This document shows positions 6,995 through 15,911 of a stretch of 64,000 nt of DNA, piece after piece. Under the pieces are notes generated by a model that saw only the letters and a program-made list of their open reading frames with translations, had not been told where the DNA came from and did not search any database. This DNA comes from Halodesulfurarchaeum sp. HSR-GB (GTDB lineage: Archaea > Halobacteriota > Halobacteria > Halobacteriales > Halobacteriaceae): NCBI RefSeq assembly GCF_031432215.1, contig NZ_JAVKGN010000001.1, forward strand, positions 248,001 to 312,000. The letters are read 5' to 3'. Every line of letters begins with the position of its first letter. Position 1 is the first letter of the stretch. Both the position numbers and the translations under genes were made by a program.

Positions 6995-8431
6995 TTAGTC
7001 GGAGCGACGCAGGACCAGCAGGGCTGCACCGAGCAGCGCGACCAGTGCCAGGCCCATGGTGAATCCGGGCGTCTCCGTGGTGGTCGTCTCGGGACCCACG
7101 GTCGTCTCGACTGCTGTCGTCGTCACGGTCCCCTGTTCGAGGACAACGACCTGCCTGCTCGTCGTGTTGGTCTTGCCAGCGTCGTTCTCGACGGTGAGTT
7201 CGACAGTGAACTCACCGGCCGATTCAAAGGTGTGCGAGAGCGTTTCTGCACCCTCGACGGCCTCGCCGTCGACAGTCCAGTCGTAGCTGACGATTTCCGA
7301 GTCATCGTCCATCGACTCGCTCGCGTCGAAGACGATCTCCTCACCCACTTCGACCTCGGCGGGAGCATCGAGCGCGGCGGTCGGTGCATCGATGGCCGTC
7401 ACGGCGAAGTACGAGAAGCCGGGCGTCTCGGCTTCGAGGCGGACGGCCGAGTCGGTCGCTTCGAGAACCTCAGTCTCGAGTGTCTGCCACTCGCCAGCCT
7501 CGTCGTTGTAGCGCGTGACAGTCAGTTCCTCGGGTTCGGCGTCGATCGACTCGATGCGATCGAGCGGGACGCTGTTCTCGATGGTTGCCGAACTGTCGGC
7601 CGCCGCCTCAGGGACCTCGATCTGGGTCACTGCGACGGACTGGCCGGGTGCATCACCGGTCGATTCGGGTTCGGACTCAAGTTCGACGACGGTCGCGGAA
7701 CCCGAGACCGACTCCGACATAGTGATCGATTGAGCTGTCGACTCCTCGGAGAAGGTGACCGTGGCACCCGCACCATCAGAGCCGGGCGATATCTCGTTCA
7801 CCTCCGCTCGTGTGGGTTCGACATCGCTCGGGAGTTCGACCGTTTCGGGGACGAGTTCTTCGATCGCGTCGGGCGAGTCAGCGACCTCCGGTTCGGGTTC
7901 GGTGGGTTCCTCGGTGGTCGGTTGCTCGTCCGTATCGTCGTCCTCGTCTTCGTCGTCGGCGTCGTCATCACCGGTGTCGGGGTCATCCGTGTCGTCGTCA
8001 TCGGTACCATCATCACCAGTGTCGGGGTCCTCATCTTCCTCGAACGCGCCAGCGGGGAAGGTCAAGTCAAGTTGGTGCGTTCCAGATTCGAGGTTCGGGC
8101 TTTCCTGAGCTTCTGGGCCATTCGGGCCAGTAATGTGGAAGCTTACCGTATCCCCTGCACTGCTGTCGAGACTCAGTTTTTCCCCGAAAGCGTCCTCTTC
8201 ACCGTATTTGCCAGCAGTACTGACGGTTATTTCTCCTTCTACTTCACCGTCGACCACCGCAACAATCGTCGTTCCAACAGGAGCATCGTTACCGTTAGCG
8301 TCAGCTGCCGTGCCATAGAAGTTAGCTGGCTCTCCAGGTGCACCTTCCTGAGCAGCAGCGACTGGCGTTCCGACAGCTCCGACTACCAAGACTGCAACAA
8401 TCACAACGGCAATTTGACGTGCGAAAGACAT
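6995..8431 (-). CDS. PGF-CTERM-anchored surface protein with PKD domain
   Basis: A secreted 478-residue protein. The Sec signal peptide (IAVVIVAVLVVGAVGTPVAA) is cut near AAAQE. A beta domain is followed by a long Asp/Thr/Glu linker (about residues 130-190). Next comes a region resembling the PGF-pre-PGF domain (around VTQIEVPEAAADSSATIENS and SYFAVTAID), then a PKD-like domain (about 350-430; FDASESMDDDSEIVSYDWTV). The C-terminus is ETPGF, a hydrophobic helix and LRRSD: the archaeosortase PGF-CTERM signal, at which the protein is cut and lipid-linked to the cell surface. It lies 28 bp after the larger surface-protein gene and is probably cotranscribed with it. Confidence 0.85.
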   Translation of the reverse strand: MSFARQIAVVIVAVLVVGAVGTPVAAAQEGAPGEPANFYGTAADANGNDAPVGTTIVAVVDGEVEGEITVSTAGKYGEEDAFGEKLSLDSSAGDTVSFHITGPNGPEAQESPNLESGTHQLDLTFPAGAFEEDEDPDTGDDGTDDDDTDDPDTGDDDADDEDEDDDTDEQPTTEEPTEPEPEVADSPDAIEELVPETVELPSDVEPTRAEVNEISPGSDGAGATVTFSEESTAQSITMSESVSGSATVVELESEPESTGDAPGQSVAVTQIEVPEAAADSSATIENSVPLDRIESIDAEPEELTVTRYNDEAGEWQTLETEVLEATDSAVRLEAETPGFSYFAVTAIDAPTAALDAPAEVEVGEEIVFDASESMDDDSEIVSYDWTVDGEAVEGAETLSHTFESAGEFTVELTVENDAGKTNTTSRQVVVLEQGTVTTTAVETTVGPETTTTETPGFTMGLALVALLGAALLVLRRSD

Positions 8432-8459
8432 GGATAAAATTAAATTGGATCCTCTTCGC

Positions 8460-11381
8460 TTATTGGTCCCCGTCCAGGAGGTCAGCTCGCTCTGTCGGGT
8501 CGTAGGTTGGCGTCACAAGTCCTCTATCGTTACGTTCGGGGCTGTCCACGAAAACCCAGTAGGTATCGAAGGCCCCCACCTCGGTGCCACCATGGAGCTG
8601 TAGACTTTGATCAGGGCTAAAGACAGTAACACCCGGTCCATCCACGTCGATATTCATCAAATCGTTCTGCAATTGCCGAGTGTCGTAGGTTTTAGAAGAT
8701 CCATCTTCGTACTGGCGAGTCTCTTCTGTATCGATATCGTAATTTGAACCCAGGAGATGCCAGCCGTCCTCTAATTCAGTTTGACCAGGTGTTGGGACGC
8801 CCTCCGTTGCGAATTCGTATCCTAGCCGCGCATCATCATCTTCTGCCTCGACGTACATCCCACGGTTGAGATTCTCGGCGTCACTGATCTCACCGTCCGG
8901 GATGCCAGCATCATACGAGCCATCGCTCGGGTTCCACTGGTTCACGGACTCAATGCCCTGTTCGTGAAGCGTCGCAGGTTGTGGGATCGACTTCAGATTC
9001 CACCCTTTCTTGAGGGCGAGTGCCTCGTGGACAAGATCAACTGTGCCAACACCTTCAACGGCGGTTGAGCTATCGTTCCCGACCACGTCGATATCCGCTT
9101 CTCCAGTCTCTGTGGAGACGTCAATTTCCGCAGGCCCGTTGGAGGAAGCGGTTTCAGTAAGCTTCCCATCCTGAATCGCGTCCTCGAAAACGTACTCGGT
9201 ATCCGCGATCTCGATCACAAGGGTACCGGAGACCGATTCTCCAGTGTCTTCGCGGATGAGGTTCGCTTCTTTGTTTTCAGCAACGGTTAACGAGCCTGCA
9301 TCGTCCTTTACGATGCCAAGGAAGTCTTTCTGTAGGTTGACATTCTCAGCCTCGATCGTAGCGGGGTCAACCGTTACGGGACCGGTGACCTCAGCACCAT
9401 TTCCATTGAAGTTTTCACCGCTAGGACCATCGGTTGCGCCCCACCAGTTCGAGGTGGCGTCAATAGGTTCCTCGTAACGAGTGTCCGTATTTATGACGGC
9501 CGTAGTCTCCCCATCAAAGTTGGGGAAGCTATTGTTATTGATTGTAACTTCCGCTGGCTCATCCGCAGTCTCCCAAATCTTAATCGCGCCGTTATCTGGG
9601 TTCTGGTCACCGTAGAAGTCGTTGTTTTCTATTGTGATATCTGAAGAACCACCGACACCGATCCCTTCGGTTCCGGTTTCAAAGGTATTTTCCTCGGCAG
9701 TGAGTTCAACGTATTCGGTCTGAGCGATACCGTGCTCCCCTTTGAATACGTTATTATCGACCGTTACGCCAGCAGCGTTTTTGAAGTCCTCACTAGCTGC
9801 CTCAGCCGCGCTATCAAATCGAAGGCCTCGGTAAGTGGTGAACTCATTGTTCGTGACGGTCAGATTACTGGTTCCGGCGGCATGGATGCCCGCGGCCCAA
9901 ACGTCATCAACGTCAGATGTCAGGTTAAATCCGTCAATAGTCACCTCGTCTGCAGAGACATCGATGACAACTGATTTGTCTCCACTGTTAATCGTCGTCT
10001 CGTCAGCACCGGCCGTCGATTCGAGCGTGACGTTCTTCTTGTCGATGGTCACGCTCTCGTCATAGGTACCCGGCGTAACTTCCACCGTATCCCCATTTTC
10101 CGCGATATCAACAGCGGACTGGATTGTATCCGAGTAGGCGACGACTGCACCTGTGTCATTGTACACAGTTACAGCTTCGCTGAAGTCTTCAGCCGCATAC
10201 CACGGCTCAACGTCAACGTCTCCGTTCATCGTCGCATCGAAGTTCGGATTGGCTTGCCCCCACCAGTTGTGGGTGGCATCTAGCGTGCCTTCTGCCTGGT
10301 AGTCAATTGAGAGACCATCTGCATTGATATTATTGTAATTTACCTCAACACCGGACACTTGGCCCGTTCCGGATTCCACGATTGAAATCCCGGCGTCAGA
10401 GCTTCCGGTGATATCGTTGTGATTGATCTCGACATCGGAGATGGATCCATTGTCATAAACCTCCATTCCAATACCTTGTGTACCGCCTGAAATGGTATTG
10501 TTAATAATTTTGAGGTTTTCAATGGGCGAATAAACATTCTCATATGCTTTATCGGAACCAGCGACACCTGCCTGGTCACCGAAGTCAGCTACTGCAATTC
10601 CTAGCTCATCAGAATCTACGCCATTAAGAATCTCGTTGTTTTCAACTACCACATCACTGGATTTTGCGACAAGGATAGCCCCAACTTCTTGGGCGGTTTT
10701 AAGACCTTGGATATCCAATGTGTTGTCAGCTATGGTTCCAGACGTACCGTAGGCTATGGTGACACTATAACTGAAGTCGCTAGCAGATGCCCGATCGATA
10801 TCGTTGTTTAAAATATCAACCCGCTCAGGGTTCATATACTGAGTGGGATTGTCAACATCGTCAACATCGTGCCAGCTACCGGCAGTAATTCCACCATTGA
10901 CGAAATTATTTACTGCAAATCCTTTGATAGTCGCAACAGTGTCATTTCCGCCCACATAGATGCCATAATCGGCTCCGGCTGCATTAATTGCCGTCTCGCT
11001 TGGACCGGATTCAGATACGAGTGTGAGTTCTCCGCTCCAACCTTGGTTATCCAAGCTTGAGTTTATGTTAATCAGAACTGACCTCGAGGTGCCATCCCTG
11101 TGGGTGAAAGTATCATCCACACTCTCTTGACTACTGTCATAATCGGATGTTACCAGAATTACAGGGTCAGTTGCAGTAGTCGACTCTAACGCACCTTGAA
11201 TGGTATCACCATTCCCGACGACGACATCTGCATCTTCCTGGGTTACATCCGTACTGTAATCCGGAATATCGGCTCCTTGTGCTGCTGCCGTCCCTGCAAA
11301 CGCCACGCCCATGCCCACGACGGACATGACCATGAGGAATGTCAGGAACAGCGCGCGTCCTTTTTCGCGTCTATTACTCAT
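8460..11381 (-). CDS. Secreted surface protein with parallel beta-helix repeats
   Basis: A 973-residue exported protein. The start at 11381 (MSNRREKGRALFLTFLMVMS) is fixed by a strong Shine-Dalgarno GGAGGTGA about 7 nt upstream and by an S-layer-glycoprotein-type signal peptide ending GTAAAQG. Residues about 40-700 are right-handed beta-helix (NosD/PbH1-like) repeats, e.g. VVENNEILNG, LKIINNTISGG, VTIDNNVFKG-type rungs, plus two copies of the ATHNWWG / ATSNWWG rung. The last ~180 residues (from ALKKGWNLKSIPQPATLHEQ) resemble C-terminal modules of haloarchaeal surface proteins. There is no PGF-CTERM or membrane anchor. The DNA is visibly AT-richer than its neighbours. Confidence 0.8.
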   Translation of the reverse strand: MSNRREKGRALFLTFLMVMSVVGMGVAFAGTAAAQGADIPDYSTDVTQEDADVVVGNGDTIQGALESTTATDPVILVTSDYDSSQESVDDTFTHRDGTSRSVLININSSLDNQGWSGELTLVSESGPSETAINAAGADYGIYVGGNDTVATIKGFAVNNFVNGGITAGSWHDVDDVDNPTQYMNPERVDILNNDIDRASASDFSYSVTIAYGTSGTIADNTLDIQGLKTAQEVGAILVAKSSDVVVENNEILNGVDSDELGIAVADFGDQAGVAGSDKAYENVYSPIENLKIINNTISGGTQGIGMEVYDNGSISDVEINHNDITGSSDAGISIVESGTGQVSGVEVNYNNINADGLSIDYQAEGTLDATHNWWGQANPNFDATMNGDVDVEPWYAAEDFSEAVTVYNDTGAVVAYSDTIQSAVDIAENGDTVEVTPGTYDESVTIDKKNVTLESTAGADETTINSGDKSVVIDVSADEVTIDGFNLTSDVDDVWAAGIHAAGTSNLTVTNNEFTTYRGLRFDSAAEAASEDFKNAAGVTVDNNVFKGEHGIAQTEYVELTAEENTFETGTEGIGVGGSSDITIENNDFYGDQNPDNGAIKIWETADEPAEVTINNNSFPNFDGETTAVINTDTRYEEPIDATSNWWGATDGPSGENFNGNGAEVTGPVTVDPATIEAENVNLQKDFLGIVKDDAGSLTVAENKEANLIREDTGESVSGTLVIEIADTEYVFEDAIQDGKLTETASSNGPAEIDVSTETGEADIDVVGNDSSTAVEGVGTVDLVHEALALKKGWNLKSIPQPATLHEQGIESVNQWNPSDGSYDAGIPDGEISDAENLNRGMYVEAEDDDARLGYEFATEGVPTPGQTELEDGWHLLGSNYDIDTEETRQYEDGSSKTYDTRQLQNDLMNIDVDGPGVTVFSPDQSLQLHGGTEVGAFDTYWVFVDSPERNDRGLVTPTYDPTERADLLDGDQ

Positions 11382-11763
11382 GATCCGCTCACCTCCTGCG
11401 GGGTACCCGCTCCCGCATACGAGGTCGCTGTTCCACTCCTCGCAAGTGTCGAATGTACTACGCTCATAGTTGAATTCCGAGTTCCATTGTTGGTTGACCG
11501 GTGACAGAGCACCCGACACACCAGCTGAGCCCCACATCGCTACAGCATATAGCGTCGGTATACTCTGTACCCATTCGGCCATGATTCCTTCAACCACGAT
11601 AAAGATTAGGATGGAATTTACCGACGGTATCCGCTTCGCTTGGTCGCGTAAACCACCGATTAAACCGCCAGACGACGATCCGGACTCCCAAAAACCGTGA
11701 CTAGCCGGCCACGACCCACCACAACTGATTTACCCCACCGAGGAGCAGTCCGACCTGCCACAT
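11382..11763. promoter_or_regulatory. Intergenic region with leader of the surface-protein gene
   Basis: 382 bp between divergent genes. On the minus strand GGAGGTGA sits just before the ATG at 11381, so this gene has a true leader and is not leaderless. TATA-like candidates are GCTATATG (11554-11547) and GTATACC nearby. The surface-protein frame is open through the leader up to 11597, but that reading lacks surface-protein features. No other gene is seen. Confidence 0.4.
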
Positions 11764-12552
11764 ATGGCCGTCCTGAATGCCCTGCGTCGGACCCCCGGCG
11801 CGGTCTGGCGCAACCCAGTCGTACTGGTTCCCGTCGTCCTCCTGGCCCTCCTCCAGGTCCCGACCGTCGCGGCAAACGCTATCGATCCGGTGACCGCAGC
11901 CCTCCTCTCGGTCGGACTGACGCTGGTCTTCGTCCTGCTGATGCCCCTCTTCCAGGGCGGGCTGATCGGCATGGCCGACGAGGCACTCGCGGGCACGACC
12001 TCCCTTGGCACCTTCCTCCGGGCGGGCAAATCCAACTACGTCTCGATCTTCGGGGCGTACCTGCTCGTACTGGGATTTACCGTGGCGGTCGGCATCGCCG
12101 CAGTCATCCTCCTGGTCTTCCTCGGTGCTGGCGCGGCGTATCTCGGTGAGGGAGCAGGCGGTGCCCCCGTGGTAGTCCTGTTGGCCATGCTGGGGCTCAC
12201 CGTCGCGTACCTCCTGCTCGCCTTCTTCATCCAGTTTTACCCCCAGGCGATCGTCCTCGACGGACAGACTGCGGTCGGCGGGCTCAAACACAGCGCGGGC
12301 GTCGTTCGTGCGAACCCCCTCGCGACGCTGGGGTACTCACTCTTGGTCGGATTTGTCGCGGGGCTCCTCGGACTTTTCGGCAGCGTCATCTCGATCCTGG
12401 CCTCGCCACGGGCGATGGGCGCGATCACCGGAGAGGCAGTCCCACTGGAGTGGATCCTGGGTATGGGGCTGCTCGGTGGCGTACTCACCATCGTCGTGGG
12501 AACGTTCCTGGCGATCTACAGCGTGTCGTTCTATCGGGCGGTGACGACCTGA
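11764..12552 (+). CDS. Multi-pass membrane protein (DUF7847-like)
   Basis: A 262-residue membrane protein with about six hydrophobic segments: MAVLNALRRTPGAVWRNPVV at the N-terminus, helices at about 18-35, 42-62, 92-125, 135-160, 190-215 and 230-255. The soluble turn QAIVLDGQTAVGGLKHSAGV followed by ANPLATLGYS is typical of a haloarchaeal family with glycerophosphodiester-phosphodiesterase-like membrane domains and no assigned function. It is divergent from the surface-protein gene. Function cannot be inferred. Confidence 0.7.
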   Translation: MAVLNALRRTPGAVWRNPVVLVPVVLLALLQVPTVAANAIDPVTAALLSVGLTLVFVLLMPLFQGGLIGMADEALAGTTSLGTFLRAGKSNYVSIFGAYLLVLGFTVAVGIAAVILLVFLGAGAAYLGEGAGGAPVVVLLAMLGLTVAYLLLAFFIQFYPQAIVLDGQTAVGGLKHSAGVVRANPLATLGYSLLVGFVAGLLGLFGSVISILASPRAMGAITGEAVPLEWILGMGLLGGVLTIVVGTFLAIYSVSFYRAVTT

Positions 12553-12593
12553 TCGACCAGGGGGTTGACGGAGCAGCCGATCGAAGGAATCCC

Positions 12594-12689
12594 ATGACCG
12601 ACCCGGAAACCGAGGCAGAGGAGTCCGAATCGAGCGGTCGCCTCGACAAGCTAATCGAGGTGGCCATTGAGTTGCTGGATCTCTTCTGA
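12594..12689 (+). CDS. Possible 31-residue acidic small protein
   Basis: The reading frame MTDPETEAEESESSGRLDKL continues to IEVAIELLDLF: an acidic N-terminus followed by a short amphipathic helix. It lies 41 bp downstream of the membrane protein gene and before the promoter of the next gene. The acidic codon bias is right for a haloarchaeal gene, but the length gives little statistical support. Confidence 0.4.
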   Translation: MTDPETEAEESESSGRLDKLIEVAIELLDLF

Positions 12690-12744
12690 GCAAAGGCGTC
12701 CAACGGCCACCCTTTAACGGCTCAATCCCTTGTGGAGACATATC

Positions 12745-14829
12745 GTGACACTCGACGATTCGACCACCGTCGACCGGCGGGCCTTCCTCACAGCAGCCAC
12801 TGCGCTGGGTGTGTCGTCGCTGGCGGGCTGTTCGTCGATCTCGCCTGCGGAGGACGGCAAAACGAGCCCCCTGGACGAACAGCGCGCTCGCGAACTCGCC
12901 GAGCAGTTCGCCCCGACGCTGTACTTCGATGCCCACGAGAAGTGGTATCCGACCGATCCACGGGTCTACGAGACCGAACAGGACGGCGAGCCCATCGTGG
13001 ACGGGTTCGACGCGTTCGACGGGTACACCGAGCGAGCAAAACAGTCCGACAGTCCGCCAGACCCGACGGTGTTCTATCACGGGGTCACCTACGAGGACTC
13101 GCCACTCGCAGTCGTTCAGTTCTGGTACTACTCGACGTTCGACCAGTTCACGACGAACTTTCACTGGCACGACTGGGAGGTTCTCCACGTCTTCGTGGAT
13201 ACGGACACCGGAGAGCCACAGCTGTACGTCGCAAGTTCTCACTCGGGCACCGTGCCCAACAACGAGTTTCTCGACCCCGCCCCGGGCCGTATTCCGCGCA
13301 TCCTCTCGGAACTCGGTTCACACTCGAGTGCGCTTTCGGTCAACGACGTCGCGGATCGCTTCCAGCGGTTCTCCCTCGAAGACACCTTTGCGGACATCAC
13401 CAACAGCAGCATCGAGGGCCTCGAAGACATCATCAACATCCCGATCGCGTACGGCCTGCCGCGGGACGAGGGGTCACGGCTCCCCTACGTGGTGCCCGAA
13501 CTCGATGGCGAACCGATTTACGACCACGATCGACTGCCCTCGATCGAGCCCGAGGACCTCATCGCCGACGAACTGACGATCCGATCGTTTGCCGACCTCG
13601 CTTCGCCACCGGGGGACTTGCCCGGCCGGGCGACGGGCACGGTCTTTCAGTACGGAGAGACCGACCGAGACGAGGCCGTGGCGTACGACCTCGTCCCGAC
13701 GAGCGAGGTCGAACACATCACCGACTTCACGGGCCCCCAGTTGAGCTTCGAGTTCGCCATTCCCGATTTCGCAGATGACACACTGGCGAGTCACATTACG
13801 ACGGCCGGAGTTCCCTGGGAGCAGGCCCGGTATGACGACCCGGCCGAGGACATCACCGAGCCAAACCACCGGTCGACGCTGGCCGACCGATACGACGTGA
13901 TTTCCCAGCCGCCGTCGATTAATACGGTCATCGCCGGGATCACGGAGACAGTGACCAGCGAGGACGCCCCCGACGACGAGGGCCTGACCACACAGGACCT
14001 CGCGGTCGAATCCGTGGCGCTCCTCGAGAGCGAACCCGAAGCACTCCCCACCTTCCGCGGCGTGGCAGTCGCTCGGGACGTCCCGAGTGGGGACCATCGG
14101 TTGACGGTCAACGGCCCCGGTGTGGAACCCCATAGCGAGTCGGTAAGAGTCGACGACGAAGCGAGCGGACCCACGACCGCCGGCGTCGAAGGAGAGATCC
14201 CGCTTGTCGCTCGCGAACACTCGATGAAGCTCGAAATCGACCCCGAGGGCGCGGACAGCGAGCTAAATGCCATGGCCATCGAGGACGATTTTGCCGGCCG
14301 CATCTACGATGCCCCGCTGGCCGACCGGGATGGCGTGTACCTCCACCAGGGCGGTGCCTACACGACTGAAGTCAGAGACACCGACGACGAAATCGGCGCG
14401 TATCGCGTCAACCCGACCGACCAGGGGCGGGTCCGCCTCTCCGAACCCCGGACCGGCAAAGCCTCGCTTGCGACCTACCTCGCCGACGTTGCCAGGGAGA
14501 CGAGCGCGGCCGTCGGGGCAATCGCTGACGAGGATAGCGAGACCGATTCGGAGCCCGGTGGTGGCGCCGAAAACGCGATCCAGGGGCTCGCCCGCGCCCT
14601 CGAAGCCGTCGGCGAGGCCGCCCAGCGAGCGGCCGACCAGGCACGGGCCGGGGATCGGGGCCGTGCGGATGAAAGTTTGCGAACGGTCCAGGAGCGTCTC
14701 GGCCGCGTCCAGACGAGACTGGCCGAGGCGAGCGATCAGCTTCCGGCCGATCTCGAAAACGCGAACGAGCGTCGACTCGAACAGTTGAATCGTCGGGCCG
14801 ATCAGGCACGGGAATCCTCGAAAGTGTGA
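12745..14829 (+). CDS. Tat-exported lipoprotein with HDWE motif
   Basis: A 694-residue exported protein. The GTG start at 12745 fits a TATA box (TTTAAC at 12713-12718) about 27 bp upstream. The twin arginine RRAFLTAATALG (from residue 11) and lipobox LAGC (Cys29) indicate Tat export and lipid anchoring. The next ~130 residues (YFDAHEKWYPTDPR ... FWYYSTFDQFTTNFHWHDWE) resemble Vps62-related and NPP1/NLP-like domains, whose hallmark is an HDWE motif; here it is at 143-146. The middle is probably beta-rich. The C-terminal ~85 residues are an Ala/Arg/Glu coiled coil. Function unknown. Confidence 0.75.
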   Translation: MTLDDSTTVDRRAFLTAATALGVSSLAGCSSISPAEDGKTSPLDEQRARELAEQFAPTLYFDAHEKWYPTDPRVYETEQDGEPIVDGFDAFDGYTERAKQSDSPPDPTVFYHGVTYEDSPLAVVQFWYYSTFDQFTTNFHWHDWEVLHVFVDTDTGEPQLYVASSHSGTVPNNEFLDPAPGRIPRILSELGSHSSALSVNDVADRFQRFSLEDTFADITNSSIEGLEDIINIPIAYGLPRDEGSRLPYVVPELDGEPIYDHDRLPSIEPEDLIADELTIRSFADLASPPGDLPGRATGTVFQYGETDRDEAVAYDLVPTSEVEHITDFTGPQLSFEFAIPDFADDTLASHITTAGVPWEQARYDDPAEDITEPNHRSTLADRYDVISQPPSINTVIAGITETVTSEDAPDDEGLTTQDLAVESVALLESEPEALPTFRGVAVARDVPSGDHRLTVNGPGVEPHSESVRVDDEASGPTTAGVEGEIPLVAREHSMKLEIDPEGADSELNAMAIEDDFAGRIYDAPLADRDGVYLHQGGAYTTEVRDTDDEIGAYRVNPTDQGRVRLSEPRTGKASLATYLADVARETSAAVGAIADEDSETDSEPGGGAENAIQGLARALEAVGEAAQRAADQARAGDRGRADESLRTVQERLGRVQTRLAEASDQLPADLENANERRLEQLNRRADQARESSKV

Positions 14830-14894
14830 TGGTCGCGGTCGCAAACGGGCCGGAAGTAGAGCGCCATAGAGCTCGGTAACTCTCCAGGTACGAA

Positions 14895-14906
14895 ACTCTT
14901 TATCCG
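14895..14906 (+). promoter_or_regulatory. Promoter of mch (leaderless)
   Basis: CGAAACTCTTTATCC combines a purine-rich BRE-like stretch with a TATA box (CTTTATCC, 14898-14905) centred about 26 bp before the ATG at 14927. This predicts a leaderless mRNA. Confidence 0.55.
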
Positions 14907-14926
14907 AGGACGGAAAACCCCGGGCC

Positions 14927-15862
14927 ATGGAGCCGCTCAACCGGATGGCCATCGAACTGGCCGACGAGGCGCTGGATTTTGCCGACGAACTCGGGGTCGT
15001 CCCCCACGAACTCCCCTCGGGCGCGACAGTCATCGACTTCGGCATCGAGGCCGACGGCGGGCTGGAGGCCGGCCTGCTGCTCGCCGAGCTACAGACCGCC
15101 GGGCTGGCCACCGTCCAGACCCGGATGGACACCGTCGCCGATTTCCCCCGTCCCCACGTCGAACTCGCGACCGACCAGCCGGGGCTCGCCCTGCTCGGCT
15201 CCCAGAAAGCCGGCTGGGAACTCGCCCTGTCCGATTTCGAGGGCCTGGGTTCGGGCCCGGCCCGTGCGCAGGTCGCCGAAGAGACCGAGTACCAGCGCCT
15301 GGAGTACGCAGAGGCCTTCGACCTGTCCGTCTTGAGCGTCGAGACGGACCAGCAGCCAACGGATTCGGTCGCCGAACACGTCGCCGAGCGGGCCGGCGTC
15401 GACCCCCAGGCCGTCTACCTGCCGGCCTACCGCACCGCCAGCCTGGCCGGGAGCGTCAGCGGGGCCGGCCGGGCCGCCGAACTCGCCGTCTTCCGGCTCT
15501 TCGAGCTAGGGTATGACCCCACGGACGTAATCACCGCAAGCGGGTCGGCCCCAGTCCCGCCTGTCGCGGCAAGTGAGGAGACCGCCATGGGTCGGGTCAA
15601 CGACGCCGTCGTCTACGGCGGGGACGTCCATCTCACCGTTCGCGAGGACGATTCGGTGCTGGCAGACGTGGCCTCGACCGCCGCCGTGACCTACGGCGAG
15701 CCCTTCGAGGCCATCTACGAGCGTGTCGACTGGGACCTCTCCCAGATCGACCCGGCGGTCTTCGGCCCCGCTCGGGTGACCATCGACGTGCTTGGCGGGC
15801 CGACCTACACCGCCGGCGACCGCCACGAGTCGATCCTCGCGAGTAGTTTCGGCCTGGAGTGA
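14927..15862 (+). CDS. mch: Methenyltetrahydromethanopterin cyclohydrolase
   Basis: A 311-residue Mch. It interconverts 5,10-methenyl- and N5-formyl-tetrahydromethanopterin (a tetrahydrofolate equivalent in haloarchaea) in C1 metabolism, in the cytoplasm. It starts MEPLNRMAIELADEALDFAD; NRMA near the start is typical. Family-conserved stretches include SGATVIDFGIEADGGLEAGL (about 31-50), PAYRTASLAGSVSGAGRAAE (about 166-185) and SGSAPVPPVAASEETAMGRV (about 204-223). Length is normal. It lies just upstream of the carotenoid genes, which have their own TATA-like element. Confidence 0.92.
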   Translation: MEPLNRMAIELADEALDFADELGVVPHELPSGATVIDFGIEADGGLEAGLLLAELQTAGLATVQTRMDTVADFPRPHVELATDQPGLALLGSQKAGWELALSDFEGLGSGPARAQVAEETEYQRLEYAEAFDLSVLSVETDQQPTDSVAEHVAERAGVDPQAVYLPAYRTASLAGSVSGAGRAAELAVFRLFELGYDPTDVITASGSAPVPPVAASEETAMGRVNDAVVYGGDVHLTVREDDSVLADVASTAAVTYGEPFEAIYERVDWDLSQIDPAVFGPARVTIDVLGGPTYTAGDRHESILASSFGLE

Positions 15863-15911
15863 GGTTACCGCGGCCCATCGCTTTTTGGTACCACCCGCCG
15901 AACTCCCTGAC

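Noticed and set aside
6614-8437. 607-codon open frame antisense to the PGF-CTERM gene
   Set aside because: Low-complexity product mirroring the Asp/Thr/Glu linker; the minus-strand gene has signal peptide, PKD and anchor.
8432-8459. Separate promoter for the PGF-CTERM gene in the 28-bp AT-rich gap
   Set aside because: The AT-rich run is too close to the start codon to act as a TATA box at the usual distance; cotranscription is simpler.
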